Positions 34,103 through 43,120 of a stretch of 49,771 nt of DNA are shown here, one piece after another (positions within the stretch are counted from its first letter, which is position 1; every line of letters begins with the position of its first letter). The stretch lies in the NCBI GenBank assembly GCA_038212325.1, contig JBBQUQ010000015.1, positions 1 to 49,771 on the forward strand, in the 5' to 3' direction. This DNA is from CAIVAT01 sp038212325 (GTDB lineage: Bacteria; Bacteroidota; Bacteroidia; Bacteroidales; FEN-979). Under the pieces are notes generated by a model that saw only the letters and a list, made by a program, of their open reading frames with translations, did not search any database and was not told where the DNA came from. Position numbers and translations under genes: made by a program.

Positions 34103-35020
34103 ATGGCAAAAACAACAAGCAAGCCAATCGCTACCTCCAAGCCTTCAAAATTAGCAAAAAAACCTGCCGTTAAAGAGGTTGCTCCGGCAAAGTCTGAAGC
34201 TGCAGCAAGTGAAGAGGTGATTGAAGCAAAAGCAGTGGCAAAGGTTGCTCCCAAAGCCAAATCAGAGGGTGTTGATGATAAAAGCGATATCACAATTGAA
34301 AAAAAATTAATTGCACTTTACAGCCTCCAGCAGGTTGATTCCCAGGTCGATAAAATTCGCATCATCCGTGGTGAACTGCCGCTTGAAGTTCAGGACCTTG
34401 AAGATGAAATAGCAGGGCTCGAGACCAGGGTTGATAACCACATCCAGGAAACGCTGGCCATGGAGAAATCCATCACAGAAAAGAAAACGGCTGTAAAGGA
34501 TGCGCTCGTACTGATCAAAAAGTATGAGGATCAGCAAATGAACGTTCGAAACAACCGGGAGTACGATTCCCTTACCAAAGAAATCGAATACCAAAACCTC
34601 GAGATTCAATTGTGCGAGAAAAGGGCCAGGGAGTTCCAGGCAAGTCTGGAGCTTAAAAAAGAGGAAATCGACAGTTATCAGAAACTGTTGCAGGACCGGA
34701 AGAATGATCTGGAAATCAAGCGTAGTGAATTGGATGATATCATTGCTGAAACAGAAAAAGAGGAGAGTGACCTGATTAAAAATTCAGAAGAGAACAAGCA
34801 ATTTATTGAGGAGCGATTAATCACTGCCTACACCCGCATCCGGAAAAATGCCCGTAACGGCCTTGCCGTTGTGCAGATTGAACGCGATGCATGTGGCGGG
34901 TGCTTCAACAAAATTCCCCCTCAGCACCAGCTTGACATCAGGATGCATAAAAAAATCATCGTTTGCGAATATTGCGGCCGGATTCTGGTCGATGATGGAA
35001 TCGTGAATGCAGTGCATTGA
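34103..35020 (+). CDS. Coiled-coil protein with C4 zinc ribbon
   Basis: A 305-residue protein. Residues 1-60 are Lys/Ala-rich and disordered, an extension beyond the usual ~240-250-residue family; ~65-245 are a long antiparallel coiled coil; the C-terminus has a four-Cys zinc ribbon (CGGC...CEYC, near 268-293, ending GRILVDD). It matches the COG1579 / zf-RING_7 type of nucleic-acid-binding-like proteins. It lies between the Nif3-like gene and a TPR gene whose ATG overlaps its stop by one base (TGATG), so all three are coexpressed. No function is established. Confidence 0.88.
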   Translation: MAKTTSKPIATSKPSKLAKKPAVKEVAPAKSEAAASEEVIEAKAVAKVAPKAKSEGVDDKSDITIEKKLIALYSLQQVDSQVDKIRIIRGELPLEVQDLEDEIAGLETRVDNHIQETLAMEKSITEKKTAVKDALVLIKKYEDQQMNVRNNREYDSLTKEIEYQNLEIQLCEKRAREFQASLELKKEEIDSYQKLLQDRKNDLEIKRSELDDIIAETEKEESDLIKNSEENKQFIEERLITAYTRIRKNARNGLAVVQIERDACGGCFNKIPPQHQLDIRMHKKIIVCEYCGRILVDDGIVNAVH

Positions 35021-36570
35021 TGACTAAGAATATAATGAGTCGGAAGGCGCCATTGGTCAGGTTAATCCTGGTCGCCGGCGCCTTTCTGGTTTTTATGCCC
35101 CATTCTCAGGCGCTGTACAACTACAATGAAAATTGCCGCAATGCCTATGAAGCCATCCTGTCGCTGCGGTTTTCCGAAGCAGAAAAACTCATCAGGATTG
35201 AGAAAAAAACAGTGCCGGAAAACCTGGTTCCGGTTTATCTTGAAAATTTCATCGATTTCCTGGTCTTGATTATCGGTGAAGAACGTGCAGAATATGATCA
35301 GCTGAAGAGAAAAAAGGCAGGGAGGGTAAGCATACTGGAAAAGGACAGGGACGATTCACCCCTGTCCTGTTTTTGCCTCGGAGAAGTTCATCTTCAGTGG
35401 GCCCTTGCCCGGCTGAAATTCGGGGATTATGCCACAGCAGCCATAGAAATTCATAAGGCCCACGATCTTTTTACTGAAAATAAACAAAGGCATCCGTCGT
35501 TCCTGGTCAACAAAATGGGCCTTGGCGTGATTCAGGTAATGGCAAGTCTTATTCCCGATAACTACAAATGGATTGGCAGTTTGATTGGCCTGCAGGGTTC
35601 CATGAGCCTCGGCATGAGTGAAATTCGACAGGTTGCCGAATATTCAGGAAATGATGAGATTACAAAGATGTACAAACCCCAGGCTTCCTTTTTCCTCGTT
35701 TTTCTTACCTTGAATCTTCAAAAAAATAAAAAAGATGCGCTAACCTTGCTGCCGCTGTTTAACATGGAGACGGCCAGAAATCAGCAATTAAAAAGTCCGT
35801 TGATGATATTTGCCAGGGCAACGGTACTGATGAAAAACGGCCAAAACGACGAAGCATTGGCTGTTCTCCGCGAACGGTTCACGGTTTCAAACACATTCCC
35901 GTTCCCATATCTCGATTACCTTGAAGGGATTGCCAGGCTGAACAGGTTGGATGATAGCGCCTCCTTTTATTTTGAACATTTTCTGGCGGGTTTTCATGGA
36001 AGGAATTACATCCGCTCAGCCGGCCAGAAATTAGCCTGGATCGCTATATTGCGTGGAGATACCGTCAGCTACAACCATTTGATTAGCCAGTTGCCGGTTA
36101 AGGGTGCGGCAATTGTGGATGAAGATAAGCAGGCAGGTTACGAAGCCCTCCGAAAATCGTTGCCCAATGTAATTTTACTGCGTGCCAGGCTGCTGTTTGA
36201 CGGGGGTTACTACAACCTGGCGATCAATGAATTGCTGAACACCTCCTTAAAAATCACCGTGAAATCCAAAGGCGACCTGGTGGAATACAACTACCGGCTT
36301 GGCAGGATTTACCATGAGACGGGAAATTACACCAAGGCCATTGAGAATTATCAGCAAGCCATTCAGAGGGGCAAAACAGAGCCATATTATTTTGCTGCAA
36401 GTGCTGCACTTCAACTGGGATTGCTCTATGAAAACACCGGAGCCTATCAAAAGGCAGACAACGCCTACCATGTTTGCCTTTCAATCGATACACCTGAATA
36501 TAAAACCAGCCTTCACCAAAAGGCAAAAGCTGGTTTGAGCCGGTTGAAAATGTTGCAGCCTAAAACCTGA
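35020..36570 (+). CDS. Exported TPR-repeat protein
   Basis: A 516-residue protein with a signal peptide or anchor (LVRLILVAGAFLVFMPHSQA) and helical repeats; clear TPRs lie near the C-terminus (NYRLGRIYHETGNYTKAIE and LGLLYENTGAYQKADNAYH, about 425-500). The middle has degenerate helical repeats. It probably acts as a periplasmic scaffold; partners are unknown. The ATG at 35020 overlaps the preceding stop; a TTG at 35017 is in frame but unneeded. Its end overlaps the convergent porin gene by 11 bp. Confidence 0.85.
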   Translation: MTKNIMSRKAPLVRLILVAGAFLVFMPHSQALYNYNENCRNAYEAILSLRFSEAEKLIRIEKKTVPENLVPVYLENFIDFLVLIIGEERAEYDQLKRKKAGRVSILEKDRDDSPLSCFCLGEVHLQWALARLKFGDYATAAIEIHKAHDLFTENKQRHPSFLVNKMGLGVIQVMASLIPDNYKWIGSLIGLQGSMSLGMSEIRQVAEYSGNDEITKMYKPQASFFLVFLTLNLQKNKKDALTLLPLFNMETARNQQLKSPLMIFARATVLMKNGQNDEALAVLRERFTVSNTFPFPYLDYLEGIARLNRLDDSASFYFEHFLAGFHGRNYIRSAGQKLAWIAILRGDTVSYNHLISQLPVKGAAIVDEDKQAGYEALRKSLPNVILLRARLLFDGGYYNLAINELLNTSLKITVKSKGDLVEYNYRLGRIYHETGNYTKAIENYQQAIQRGKTEPYYFAASAALQLGLLYENTGAYQKADNAYHVCLSIDTPEYKTSLHQKAKAGLSRLKMLQPKT

Positions 36571-38023
36571 ACCCAACGGTTGCATATACCGTATTTGTAT
36601 GGTAGGTGATACCTGCCGCATTAACCATCGATGGGTCATACAGGTAATAATTCTGGTTCATTTTTGTCCATACGTAAGTAAGATCGGCAAAGAAATGTTT
36701 TTGCCTGTATCCAAAGCCGCCCGAAGCCTGGTAACGCTCACTGTTGTTCGCTCCACCGGTATAGGGATTGCTGAAATAAGCGAACCCGCCCCTTATGCGG
36801 AAATCAGACACTCTCCATTCAGTTCCGAAACGAAGATTTCCCCATGACTTGTAGGAGGATTCGATGGAATTGTTTACATCGGTATAGCTGTCGTAAGTTG
36901 AATTGAAAAATGCCTGTGAATAATTTACATATTCATAATCGGCACTTACCAGGCCATACTGCCCAATGATAAATGCAACACTTCCCATGGCCCTGAATGG
37001 TGTGGATAATTGGTAATCATAATACCCCAGGGGTGAAGATTGCACCGCATCCCCTGCAGAATTTGTAAATGCTGACTGCATGCTGCCTGACCATTCATCT
37101 TTCATGCTGGGATACCAGGTAGGGGTATGGATGCTGGCTCCGATTCTCGCCCACTTGGAAGGCTTGTAAATGAGTCCGAATTTAAAGTTGAACCCCGTAC
37201 CGCGGGTATGGAGGTTATAGGAATAATCCAGTGAAAGAAAGTTCGGAATGGTGTCGGATGTCCTTGTTTCAGAATAAAGGCTGTTTTCGTAATAGTTGAT
37301 GGTCGGAATTCCAAAGGTCATACCCACGAACAGCTTATCTGAAAAATTTGCGCCAAGCGAAAAATCGAATTCAGTCATTGAACCATAGGTGTCAATAACT
37401 TTAGACTGGTAAACCCCTCCATGGGGTGCATCGCACACGTACTTGTTCGAAACCGAATCGAAGAAGACAAGGTTGGTGCCGTATGCAAGGCCGATATCAA
37501 ACGGATAATGATCCTGGATGTTTCTCTCAGGAGTCTGTGCGTTGTTCAAGGTGTTGACGTAGCTTTGCATCATGGAGTTGCTATTGTTGACTCCATTGAT
37601 CCTGACAGTATTGTTGAAATCGTTTTGCCGGTTCATTCCAAAGCCGATATTGAAACTTTTCATGGCTCCCGATTTGTTGTTTTTATAGGTTGGGATGCTG
37701 AAAATTACGCCGATGTTTCCCAAACCAAAATTGACCCGGTTGTCGGAGGCCGCTGCTCCGTTGTAAACAGACGATGACGTTCCAACGGCAGGGGCAATTG
37801 TGAAGGTCGCTTCCGATCCTTTGTATAGTCCGATTCCGGCCGGATTTGTCGCAAGTGTGGAGAAGTCGGCGCCCACAGATCCAAAGGCGCCGCTTAGTCC
37901 GTTAAACCTCGCAGTTCCGCTGTAAAAAACCCGGGAAAAGCGCAATGCATCTTCTGCCGTCTGGGCAAAATTCATGGAGTAACACGAGGCAAAGAGCAGG
38001 AATATGATGAATGATTTTTTCAT
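36560..38023 (-). CDS. FadL/TodX-family outer membrane transport protein
   Basis: A 487-residue exported protein with signal peptide (to about residue 20, MNFAQ) and an OMPP1/FadL-like barrel: ALRFSRVFYSGTARFNGLSG at the N-terminus (hatch region), STLATNPAGIGLYKGSE, and a C-terminal strand ending VYATVGFRF with terminal Phe. The family carries hydrophobic molecules such as fatty acids or aromatics over the outer membrane. In Bacteroidota such proteins are often of unknown substrate. Convergent with the TPR gene; separated by 28 bp from the lipoprotein gene upstream, so they may be cotranscribed. Confidence 0.88.
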   Translation of the reverse strand: MKKSFIIFLLFASCYSMNFAQTAEDALRFSRVFYSGTARFNGLSGAFGSVGADFSTLATNPAGIGLYKGSEATFTIAPAVGTSSSVYNGAAASDNRVNFGLGNIGVIFSIPTYKNNKSGAMKSFNIGFGMNRQNDFNNTVRINGVNNSNSMMQSYVNTLNNAQTPERNIQDHYPFDIGLAYGTNLVFFDSVSNKYVCDAPHGGVYQSKVIDTYGSMTEFDFSLGANFSDKLFVGMTFGIPTINYYENSLYSETRTSDTIPNFLSLDYSYNLHTRGTGFNFKFGLIYKPSKWARIGASIHTPTWYPSMKDEWSGSMQSAFTNSAGDAVQSSPLGYYDYQLSTPFRAMGSVAFIIGQYGLVSADYEYVNYSQAFFNSTYDSYTDVNNSIESSYKSWGNLRFGTEWRVSDFRIRGGFAYFSNPYTGGANNSERYQASGGFGYRQKHFFADLTYVWTKMNQNYYLYDPSMVNAAGITYHTNTVYATVGFRF

Positions 38024-38051
38024 AATAGTCAGTGTTAGATTTTAGAAAAGG

Positions 38052-39473
38052 TTATTTGCGCCTGCCTCCGCCTCCGCTTCCGCTGCCTCCTGCTGGTGAA
38101 CTTCCTCCGCCTGACCTTGATGGTGCCGAATAGCTGCCACTACTGTTGGAATTCGATGGTGCAGAATAGGATCCGCTGTTGCCCGACCTGGTTGGTGCTG
38201 AGTAGCTTCCACTGCTGCCCGACCTGGTTGGCGCTACAGTGTTTGAATTTGTGCGGGCCGGGGTAGTGCTGCTGCCTGAATTAAACCGGTTGGGCGTAGT
38301 GAGTACCCTGTTGTTATTGATGGGGTTGGTATTTTGACGGGTTCCGGTATTTACCGAACCAGATCCTGATCTTGCGGCGGAATTTTGATTGGTGCCCCTT
38401 GCGGTTCCCTGGCCCTGCGACCTGGGCGCCAGGTACTCCTGGCTTGATTTAGGCTGCCTGTATGCCGGGGAAGAATAACTCTGTGCTGATCCCGAACGCT
38501 GTGATGGATTGACATTTTCCGGTTTGGTGTATCTTGGAGCCGGTTGCTTGCGGCTGGTTTGGCCCTGAACCTGGCCGGTTCTCTGGGTTGTTGTCCGCTG
38601 GGTTGTTGTCCGCTGGGTTCCGGATTGTCTCTCATTTGAAGGCCTCGCATACCTGTAATTGGCCTGGCTGGCGGCAGTGGTGCGCGCGGATGGCTGCGAT
38701 GTTCGCGTGGTGTTTGCAGTCACCGATGTTGCACCTTGCGGGTTGCCTCTTGTGTAGGCTGATGCAGCAGGTGAATTTACATTGCGGTAAGCTGCGTTGG
38801 TCGCGTTATTCGCCGTATTCCGGGTATTTGATGTTCTGCCGGTTCCGTCTGATCTATATAAGGTGTTTCTCGAACCGTAATAGGTGGCTGTTGTATAATA
38901 GGGATTGTAATAATCATAATATCCATTGTAACAACCTGAACCATAATACGGGTAATATCCTCCATAATAATATGGATAGCCCCACCCATAACCATAATAT
39001 GGGTAACCCCATCCATAATCCCATGCTGAATAGCCGTAATACGGATAACCCCAGCCAAACCCGAATGAGTATGACGGAGCATAATATCCACCATAACCGG
39101 AGCCATAGCCAAGGTAAATGTTGACATCGGGATCATTGCTGCCCTGGTTTCCGCTGTAAGCCGATCCCGCAGCGGAATTGTCAAAATATCCTGCCGTCGT
39201 GTCTTTATTGCTAAAACGGTTGATCCGGTCGGTATAGGAGTAATCATTATAATCTTCTTCAAAAGTGGAAGATGCAGGTTTTGTTACCTGCGACTTGTCC
39301 GGGGCAACAACGACCTGCCCACCCTGGGTTGTTGCCGGGGCAGGCATCACTTGCGCACTTGGGGTGGATGAATTGTAAACTTCGTCGTTTACGTAGGTGG
39401 TGGCTTTCTTCTGCGAAGTACACGCACTGATTGTCAGGGTGATAACCACAAGGATCCAGGCTGAACTTTTCAT
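38052..39473 (-). CDS. Tyr/Gly- and Ser/Thr-rich low-complexity lipoprotein
   Basis: A 473-residue predicted lipoprotein (signal ILVVITLTISAC; Cys near 18). Residues ~100-185 are extremely Tyr/Gly-rich, built of WGYPYYGY-like repeats; ~185-470 are low-complexity Ser/Thr/Asn/Arg/Gln-rich, ending in several SGSYSAPTRSG repeats and a Gly-rich tail with GGGGRRK. No enzymatic domain is visible. Such sequence suggests an intrinsically disordered, possibly adhesive or matrix-forming surface protein. Composition-driven repeats cause many mirrored frames. The ATG at 39473 starts the lipoprotein signal; longer frames run into the promoter of proS. Confidence 0.75.
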   Translation of the reverse strand: MKSSAWILVVITLTISACTSQKKATTYVNDEVYNSSTPSAQVMPAPATTQGGQVVVAPDKSQVTKPASSTFEEDYNDYSYTDRINRFSNKDTTAGYFDNSAAGSAYSGNQGSNDPDVNIYLGYGSGYGGYYAPSYSFGFGWGYPYYGYSAWDYGWGYPYYGYGWGYPYYYGGYYPYYGSGCYNGYYDYYNPYYTTATYYGSRNTLYRSDGTGRTSNTRNTANNATNAAYRNVNSPAASAYTRGNPQGATSVTANTTRTSQPSARTTAASQANYRYARPSNERQSGTQRTTTQRTTTQRTGQVQGQTSRKQPAPRYTKPENVNPSQRSGSAQSYSSPAYRQPKSSQEYLAPRSQGQGTARGTNQNSAARSGSGSVNTGTRQNTNPINNNRVLTTPNRFNSGSSTTPARTNSNTVAPTRSGSSGSYSAPTRSGNSGSYSAPSNSNSSGSYSAPSRSGGGSSPAGGSGSGGGGRRK

Positions 39474-39535
39474 AAGGCGTTCTCTTTTAAAAATCATGTG
39501 AATTGTTTGCATCTGCAGGATCGGGATAAATTTAG

Positions 39536-39543
39536 TATTTTTG
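39536..39543 (+). promoter_or_regulatory. -7 promoter element for proS
   Basis: TATTTTTG matches TAnnTTTG; start predicted near 39550, 46 nt before the ATG. Confidence 0.5.
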
Positions 39544-39595
39544 CGATCAATTAATGCGAGGGCATAATTAACAAATTTCATACCAAACTTATACA

Positions 39596-41071
39596 ATGGC
39601 TAAAGATTTTCCTTCACGGGCAGAAAATTATGCCCAATGGTACAACGACCTGGTGATTAAAGCCGATTTAGCAGAAAATTCTGCAGTACGCGGATGCATG
39701 GTCATCAAACCTTACGGATATGCAATATGGGAAAGGATCCAGGCTGTACTTGACAAGAAATTCAAAGATACCGGGCATTCGAATGCCTACTTCCCGATTT
39801 TCATACCAAAATCATTTTTCAGCAAAGAGGCCAGCCACGTGGAAGGGTTTGCCAAGGAGTGCGCGGTGGTGACCCATTACCGTCTTAAGAATTCTCCCGA
39901 CGGAAAAGGGATCATTGTGGATGAGGATGCAAAGTTGGAGGAGGAGCTGATTGTACGGCCGACATCAGAAACCATCATCTGGGATACTTACAGGACCTGG
40001 ATTAAGTCGTATCGCGACCTTCCTGTTCTAATCAACCAGTGGGCCAACGTTGTTCGCTGGGAGATGCGTACGCGCCTGTTCCTGCGCACAACGGAGTTTC
40101 TCTGGCAGGAGGGACACACAGCCCATGCCACACGTGAAGAGGCAGTTCAGGAGGCCGAAACGATGCTGAATGTTTATGCCGATTTTGCCGAAAACTGGAT
40201 GGCAATTCCTGTCCTCAGAGGGACAAAGTCGCCGGCCGAGCGGTTTGCAGGTGCCCTTGAAACCTACGCCATAGAAGCCCTGATGCAGGATGGGAAAGCC
40301 CTCCAGGCAGGTACTTCCCATTTTTTGGGACAAAATTTTGCGAAAGCGTTTGATGTGAAATACCTGAACAAGGAAAACCTGCTTGAATTTGTCTGGGCCA
40401 CCTCCTGGGGTGTTTCAACGAGGTTGATGGGGGCGCTGATCATGTCGCATTCTGATGACCATGGACTGGTGCTCCCCCCTAAACTTGCACCGATCCAGGT
40501 GGCCATTGTGCCGGTGTTCAAAACAGCCGAACAACTGGCGCTGATATCCGAAACGGTGCTGCCGATAAAAGCCTTGCTTGAAGCCAAAGGAATCACCGTA
40601 AAATTTGACGATCGCGACACCCATAAACCCGGATGGAAATTCACGGAGTATGAATTTAAAGGTGTTCCGGTTCGGCTCACCATTGGTCCGAGAGACATTG
40701 AGCAGGGCACCGTCGAGGTTGCCCGCAGGGATACGCTTGAAAAGGAGACGCTTCAGATTACCGATATTGAGAACAAGATCATTCACCTGCTCGACCAGAT
40801 CCAGAAGAACCTGTATGACCGTGCCCTCTCATTCCGTGAAAACAGCACCTTCAGGGTGGATACATGGGAGGAATTCAAAGATGTGCTCGACAGCAAGGGC
40901 GGATTCATCTCGGCGCACTGGGATGGAACGGCCGAAACCGAAGAGAAGATCAAGGAAGAGACCAAAGCCACAATCAGGGTTATTCCGCTGGACAATCCGC
41001 TGGAGGCCGGAACATGCATTTATACCGGGAAGCCATCCATACAGCGGGTCATTTTCGCCCGGGCTTATTGA
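39596..41071 (+). CDS. proS: Prolyl-tRNA synthetase, archaeal/eukaryote type
   Basis: A 491-residue class II aminoacyl-tRNA synthetase that charges tRNA-Pro. It lacks the bacterial-type editing insertion and has the short archaeal/eukaryote-like layout. Motif 2 region is RWEMRTRLFLRTTEFLWQEGHTAHAT, the Thr/Glu motif is VRPTSETIIW, and motif 3 is GVSTRLMGALIMSHSDDHG; an anticodon-binding domain (~285-390) and a C-terminal domain ending FARAY follow, as expected with a terminal Tyr. This type is common in Bacteroidota. It ends 3 bp before the convergent DUF2807 gene. Confidence 0.97.
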   Translation: MAKDFPSRAENYAQWYNDLVIKADLAENSAVRGCMVIKPYGYAIWERIQAVLDKKFKDTGHSNAYFPIFIPKSFFSKEASHVEGFAKECAVVTHYRLKNSPDGKGIIVDEDAKLEEELIVRPTSETIIWDTYRTWIKSYRDLPVLINQWANVVRWEMRTRLFLRTTEFLWQEGHTAHATREEAVQEAETMLNVYADFAENWMAIPVLRGTKSPAERFAGALETYAIEALMQDGKALQAGTSHFLGQNFAKAFDVKYLNKENLLEFVWATSWGVSTRLMGALIMSHSDDHGLVLPPKLAPIQVAIVPVFKTAEQLALISETVLPIKALLEAKGITVKFDDRDTHKPGWKFTEYEFKGVPVRLTIGPRDIEQGTVEVARRDTLEKETLQITDIENKIIHLLDQIQKNLYDRALSFRENSTFRVDTWEEFKDVLDSKGGFISAHWDGTAETEEKIKEETKATIRVIPLDNPLEAGTCIYTGKPSIQRVIFARAY

Positions 41072-41073
41072 CC

Positions 41074-41838
41074 TCAGAAAGGAAGTAATTCTCCTGAACC
41101 TGTTATCGTCGATTGAATGGCTTGTGGGTTTCCGGTGTAATAAATGTTGCCGATCGATTCAATCCTGGCTTCCAGGGAATTGGTGGCCATTACATAGCAG
41201 TTATTTGACCCCGTGCTTGTTATAAAGGTAAAGCCCGTGCTCAGGTTCCTTCCGTCGTATAATCCATAATCGGCGGTATATACCGACGCGATCGCACATA
41301 CGCCCCTCAGCTTGAAATCAACGGTTCCGAGGTTGAGGCTGAAGTTCCCCTGCCAAACATTCACCGCGAGATCAATGGTCCCGCATCCGCCCCAGACTTC
41401 GACCGCAAGTGAATCGAGTTTCAGGGTTCCGGATGAAGTGACATCCCCCGATGCATTGTAATAAATTTTCCAGAGTTTCCAGGTGGAGATGTACACATTT
41501 ACGGGCTTGTTGTAATCCCTGAGCCAGTTGCAGGTGTTTGTATTGCTGATGGTGAGCTGGTCGTTTTCAACGGTGGTCTTGATGCCGCCAATCAGGTTGC
41601 TGCCTGCTTCAACCACCAGCGGGCCCACCGAATCGGAGGTAAGGATAAGGTTCACATTGTCGTTCAGGTTGACCTGGTTAAAATAACCGACTTCACGAAC
41701 CTGTTTCCTCATCTCCCCGCTGTTGGAAACACAAACGCCGCCATCTTTTGAGCATCCATGGAACCCGGCCATGGCAAAGATCAACATTGCCAGTAATCGG
41801 GCTGGTGCAACCGGGTTACCTGATCGTCTTTTTCCCAT
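41074..41838 (-). CDS. DUF2807 (GIN-domain) lipoprotein
   Basis: A 254-residue protein with an N-terminal hydrophobic signal and a Cys (AGFHGCSKDGG) that could be lipidated, though the lipobox is weak. The rest is right-handed beta-repeat sequence of the DUF2807 family (VNLILTSDSVGPLVVEAGSN, LDSLAVEVWGGCGTIDL, NIYYTGNPQAI at the end), found in Bacteroidota envelope proteins of unknown function. It overlaps the upstream PagL-like gene by 23 bp and is probably cotranscribed with it. It may assist envelope or lipid A maintenance, but that is guilt by association. Confidence 0.85.
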   Translation of the reverse strand: MGKRRSGNPVAPARLLAMLIFAMAGFHGCSKDGGVCVSNSGEMRKQVREVGYFNQVNLNDNVNLILTSDSVGPLVVEAGSNLIGGIKTTVENDQLTISNTNTCNWLRDYNKPVNVYISTWKLWKIYYNASGDVTSSGTLKLDSLAVEVWGGCGTIDLAVNVWQGNFSLNLGTVDFKLRGVCAIASVYTADYGLYDGRNLSTGFTFITSTGSNNCYVMATNSLEARIESIGNIYYTGNPQAIQSTITGSGELLPF

Positions 41839-43003
41839 ATTTCATGTCAAATTTATAACCTAAACCCCACCCGATGTAATCGGCACGGCCCCAATGTACT
41901 TTAAGCATCACGCTGGCGAAAAAATCGCGCGAAAAATTATACTGGAAGGAGAATTTCTCATAAAGCGGCCCGTTGCTTGACTCTTTGCCGTAGAGGTAGC
42001 AGCCAAGATTGAAAATAAATCCCACCCGCGACATCACCAACTGGTATGCGCCATTGATCCCGGGGCGGATGATCTGCCATTTATTGTTGACAGTATCGCC
42101 GCTCATTTCAAGGGTTTTCAGTTGGGAGGGGTCGTAGGAAAAATCAACGCCAAATCCCGCTTTACTTTTTTTACTTATCCTGAAGAAGGTGTTTTCGTAA
42201 AGGTGAAACACCGTATAATTCTGACCATAAACAGCCTGCATGTTCTTATGCCCCAGGAGTAAGCCGATATTGAACTCAAGGTTTTTATAAATGATGGCCT
42301 CAAAAGGTTCGGTGGGTGCGTAAAACCGGTCGTCGATGTTTTGGTTGGCTTTGAAGGGACGATAGGCAACCCCTACATTGACCATCGGGATGTTCAGTCC
42401 GTAATTGGGCAGTTTCAGCGACCCGTTCGAAAAGTGCTGCAGGCTGATTCCCGTGGTGAGGGTAAGGAAGTAATTGATCCTGTATCGTGCTTCCAGCATA
42501 AGGTTGACAGCGGCATTCAGGTGGGAGCCGATCGCCAGGTTTTTATAGTTGCTGATGCGGTCGAAGGGTTTTGTGATATATCCGAGGCCCAGTGCAAGCC
42601 GGAATCCGAACGTAAGGTTATTGTTTTTGTATAGCGGAAAATTGATGAAGGGCATCAGGGCATAGGCCTGTCCGAGGTATGGGCTGTTTCCCACACCCGA
42701 ATACCACGTGATAACGCCGATCAGCGGATAGTTGTAATCACGTTCCCATTTATGTTTCCCGTAAGTAAGTTGCTCCAGGGTGAATTCAAAAGCCGGGAAA
42801 TGGGCATCGAACACCTCCATCTCAAGGTGTTGCGGGTAGATGAATCCATAGTGCAGTTTGGTCTCTATGATCAGGTTCGAGGAGAAAAGTTTGTGCTCAA
42901 ACTGGGCCAATCCGCTGATTGAGAATAGTATGAACGCAACCAGGATGACCGGTATTCGCAAAACGGCAGGACTGTATGTTGATCGGAGATTCAATTGCGG
43001 CAT
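41816..43003 (-). CDS. PagL-like acyloxyacyl hydrolase (lipid A 3-O-deacylase)
   Basis: A 395-residue outer membrane protein with signal segment (RIPVILVAFILFSISGLAQ). The catalytic His-x-Ser motif is visible as LQHFSNGSLKLPNYGLN, matching the PagL pattern H-x-S-N followed by P-N-x-G-x-N. PagL removes the 3-O acyl chain of lipid A. The protein is about twice PagL's length and carries additional barrel strands on both sides, so it belongs to the longer Bacteroidota acyloxyacyl hydrolase branch. A promoter match lies 17-24 bp upstream; the DUF2807 gene follows in overlap. Confidence 0.85.
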   Translation of the reverse strand: MPQLNLRSTYSPAVLRIPVILVAFILFSISGLAQFEHKLFSSNLIIETKLHYGFIYPQHLEMEVFDAHFPAFEFTLEQLTYGKHKWERDYNYPLIGVITWYSGVGNSPYLGQAYALMPFINFPLYKNNNLTFGFRLALGLGYITKPFDRISNYKNLAIGSHLNAAVNLMLEARYRINYFLTLTTGISLQHFSNGSLKLPNYGLNIPMVNVGVAYRPFKANQNIDDRFYAPTEPFEAIIYKNLEFNIGLLLGHKNMQAVYGQNYTVFHLYENTFFRISKKSKAGFGVDFSYDPSQLKTLEMSGDTVNNKWQIIRPGINGAYQLVMSRVGFIFNLGCYLYGKESSNGPLYEKFSFQYNFSRDFFASVMLKVHWGRADYIGWGLGYKFDMKYGKKTIR

Positions 43004-43019
43004 CTGTTTTAACGGCTGA

Positions 43020-43027
43020 CAAATTTA
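43020..43027 (-). promoter_or_regulatory. -7 promoter element for the PagL-like gene
   Basis: TAAATTTG on the minus strand matches TAnnTTTG; start predicted near 43013, 10 nt before the ATG at 43003. Confidence 0.5.
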
Positions 43028-43100
43028 TCATGAATTGTCCATATGACGGCAATATCATTGACAAAACGGGATAATATTAACGCAACTATGGTGAAATGCT

Positions 43101-43108
43101 TATTTTTG
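43101..43108 (+). promoter_or_regulatory. -7 promoter element for mazG
   Basis: TATTTTTG matches TAnnTTTG; start predicted near 43115, only 6-9 nt before the candidate ATGs at 43121 and 43124. It excludes the upstream frame start at 43043. Confidence 0.5.
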
Positions 43109-43120
43109 TGTAAAATATTC

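Noticed and set aside
38534..39262. Large frames opposite the Tyr/Gly-rich lipoprotein
   Set aside because: Low-complexity sequence leaves several frames open by chance; only the minus-strand frame has a lipoprotein signal.
40605..41225. 206-residue frame overlapping the proS end
   Set aside because: Different frame over conserved ProS anticodon-binding sequence; Arg/Ser-rich composition typical of a shadow frame.
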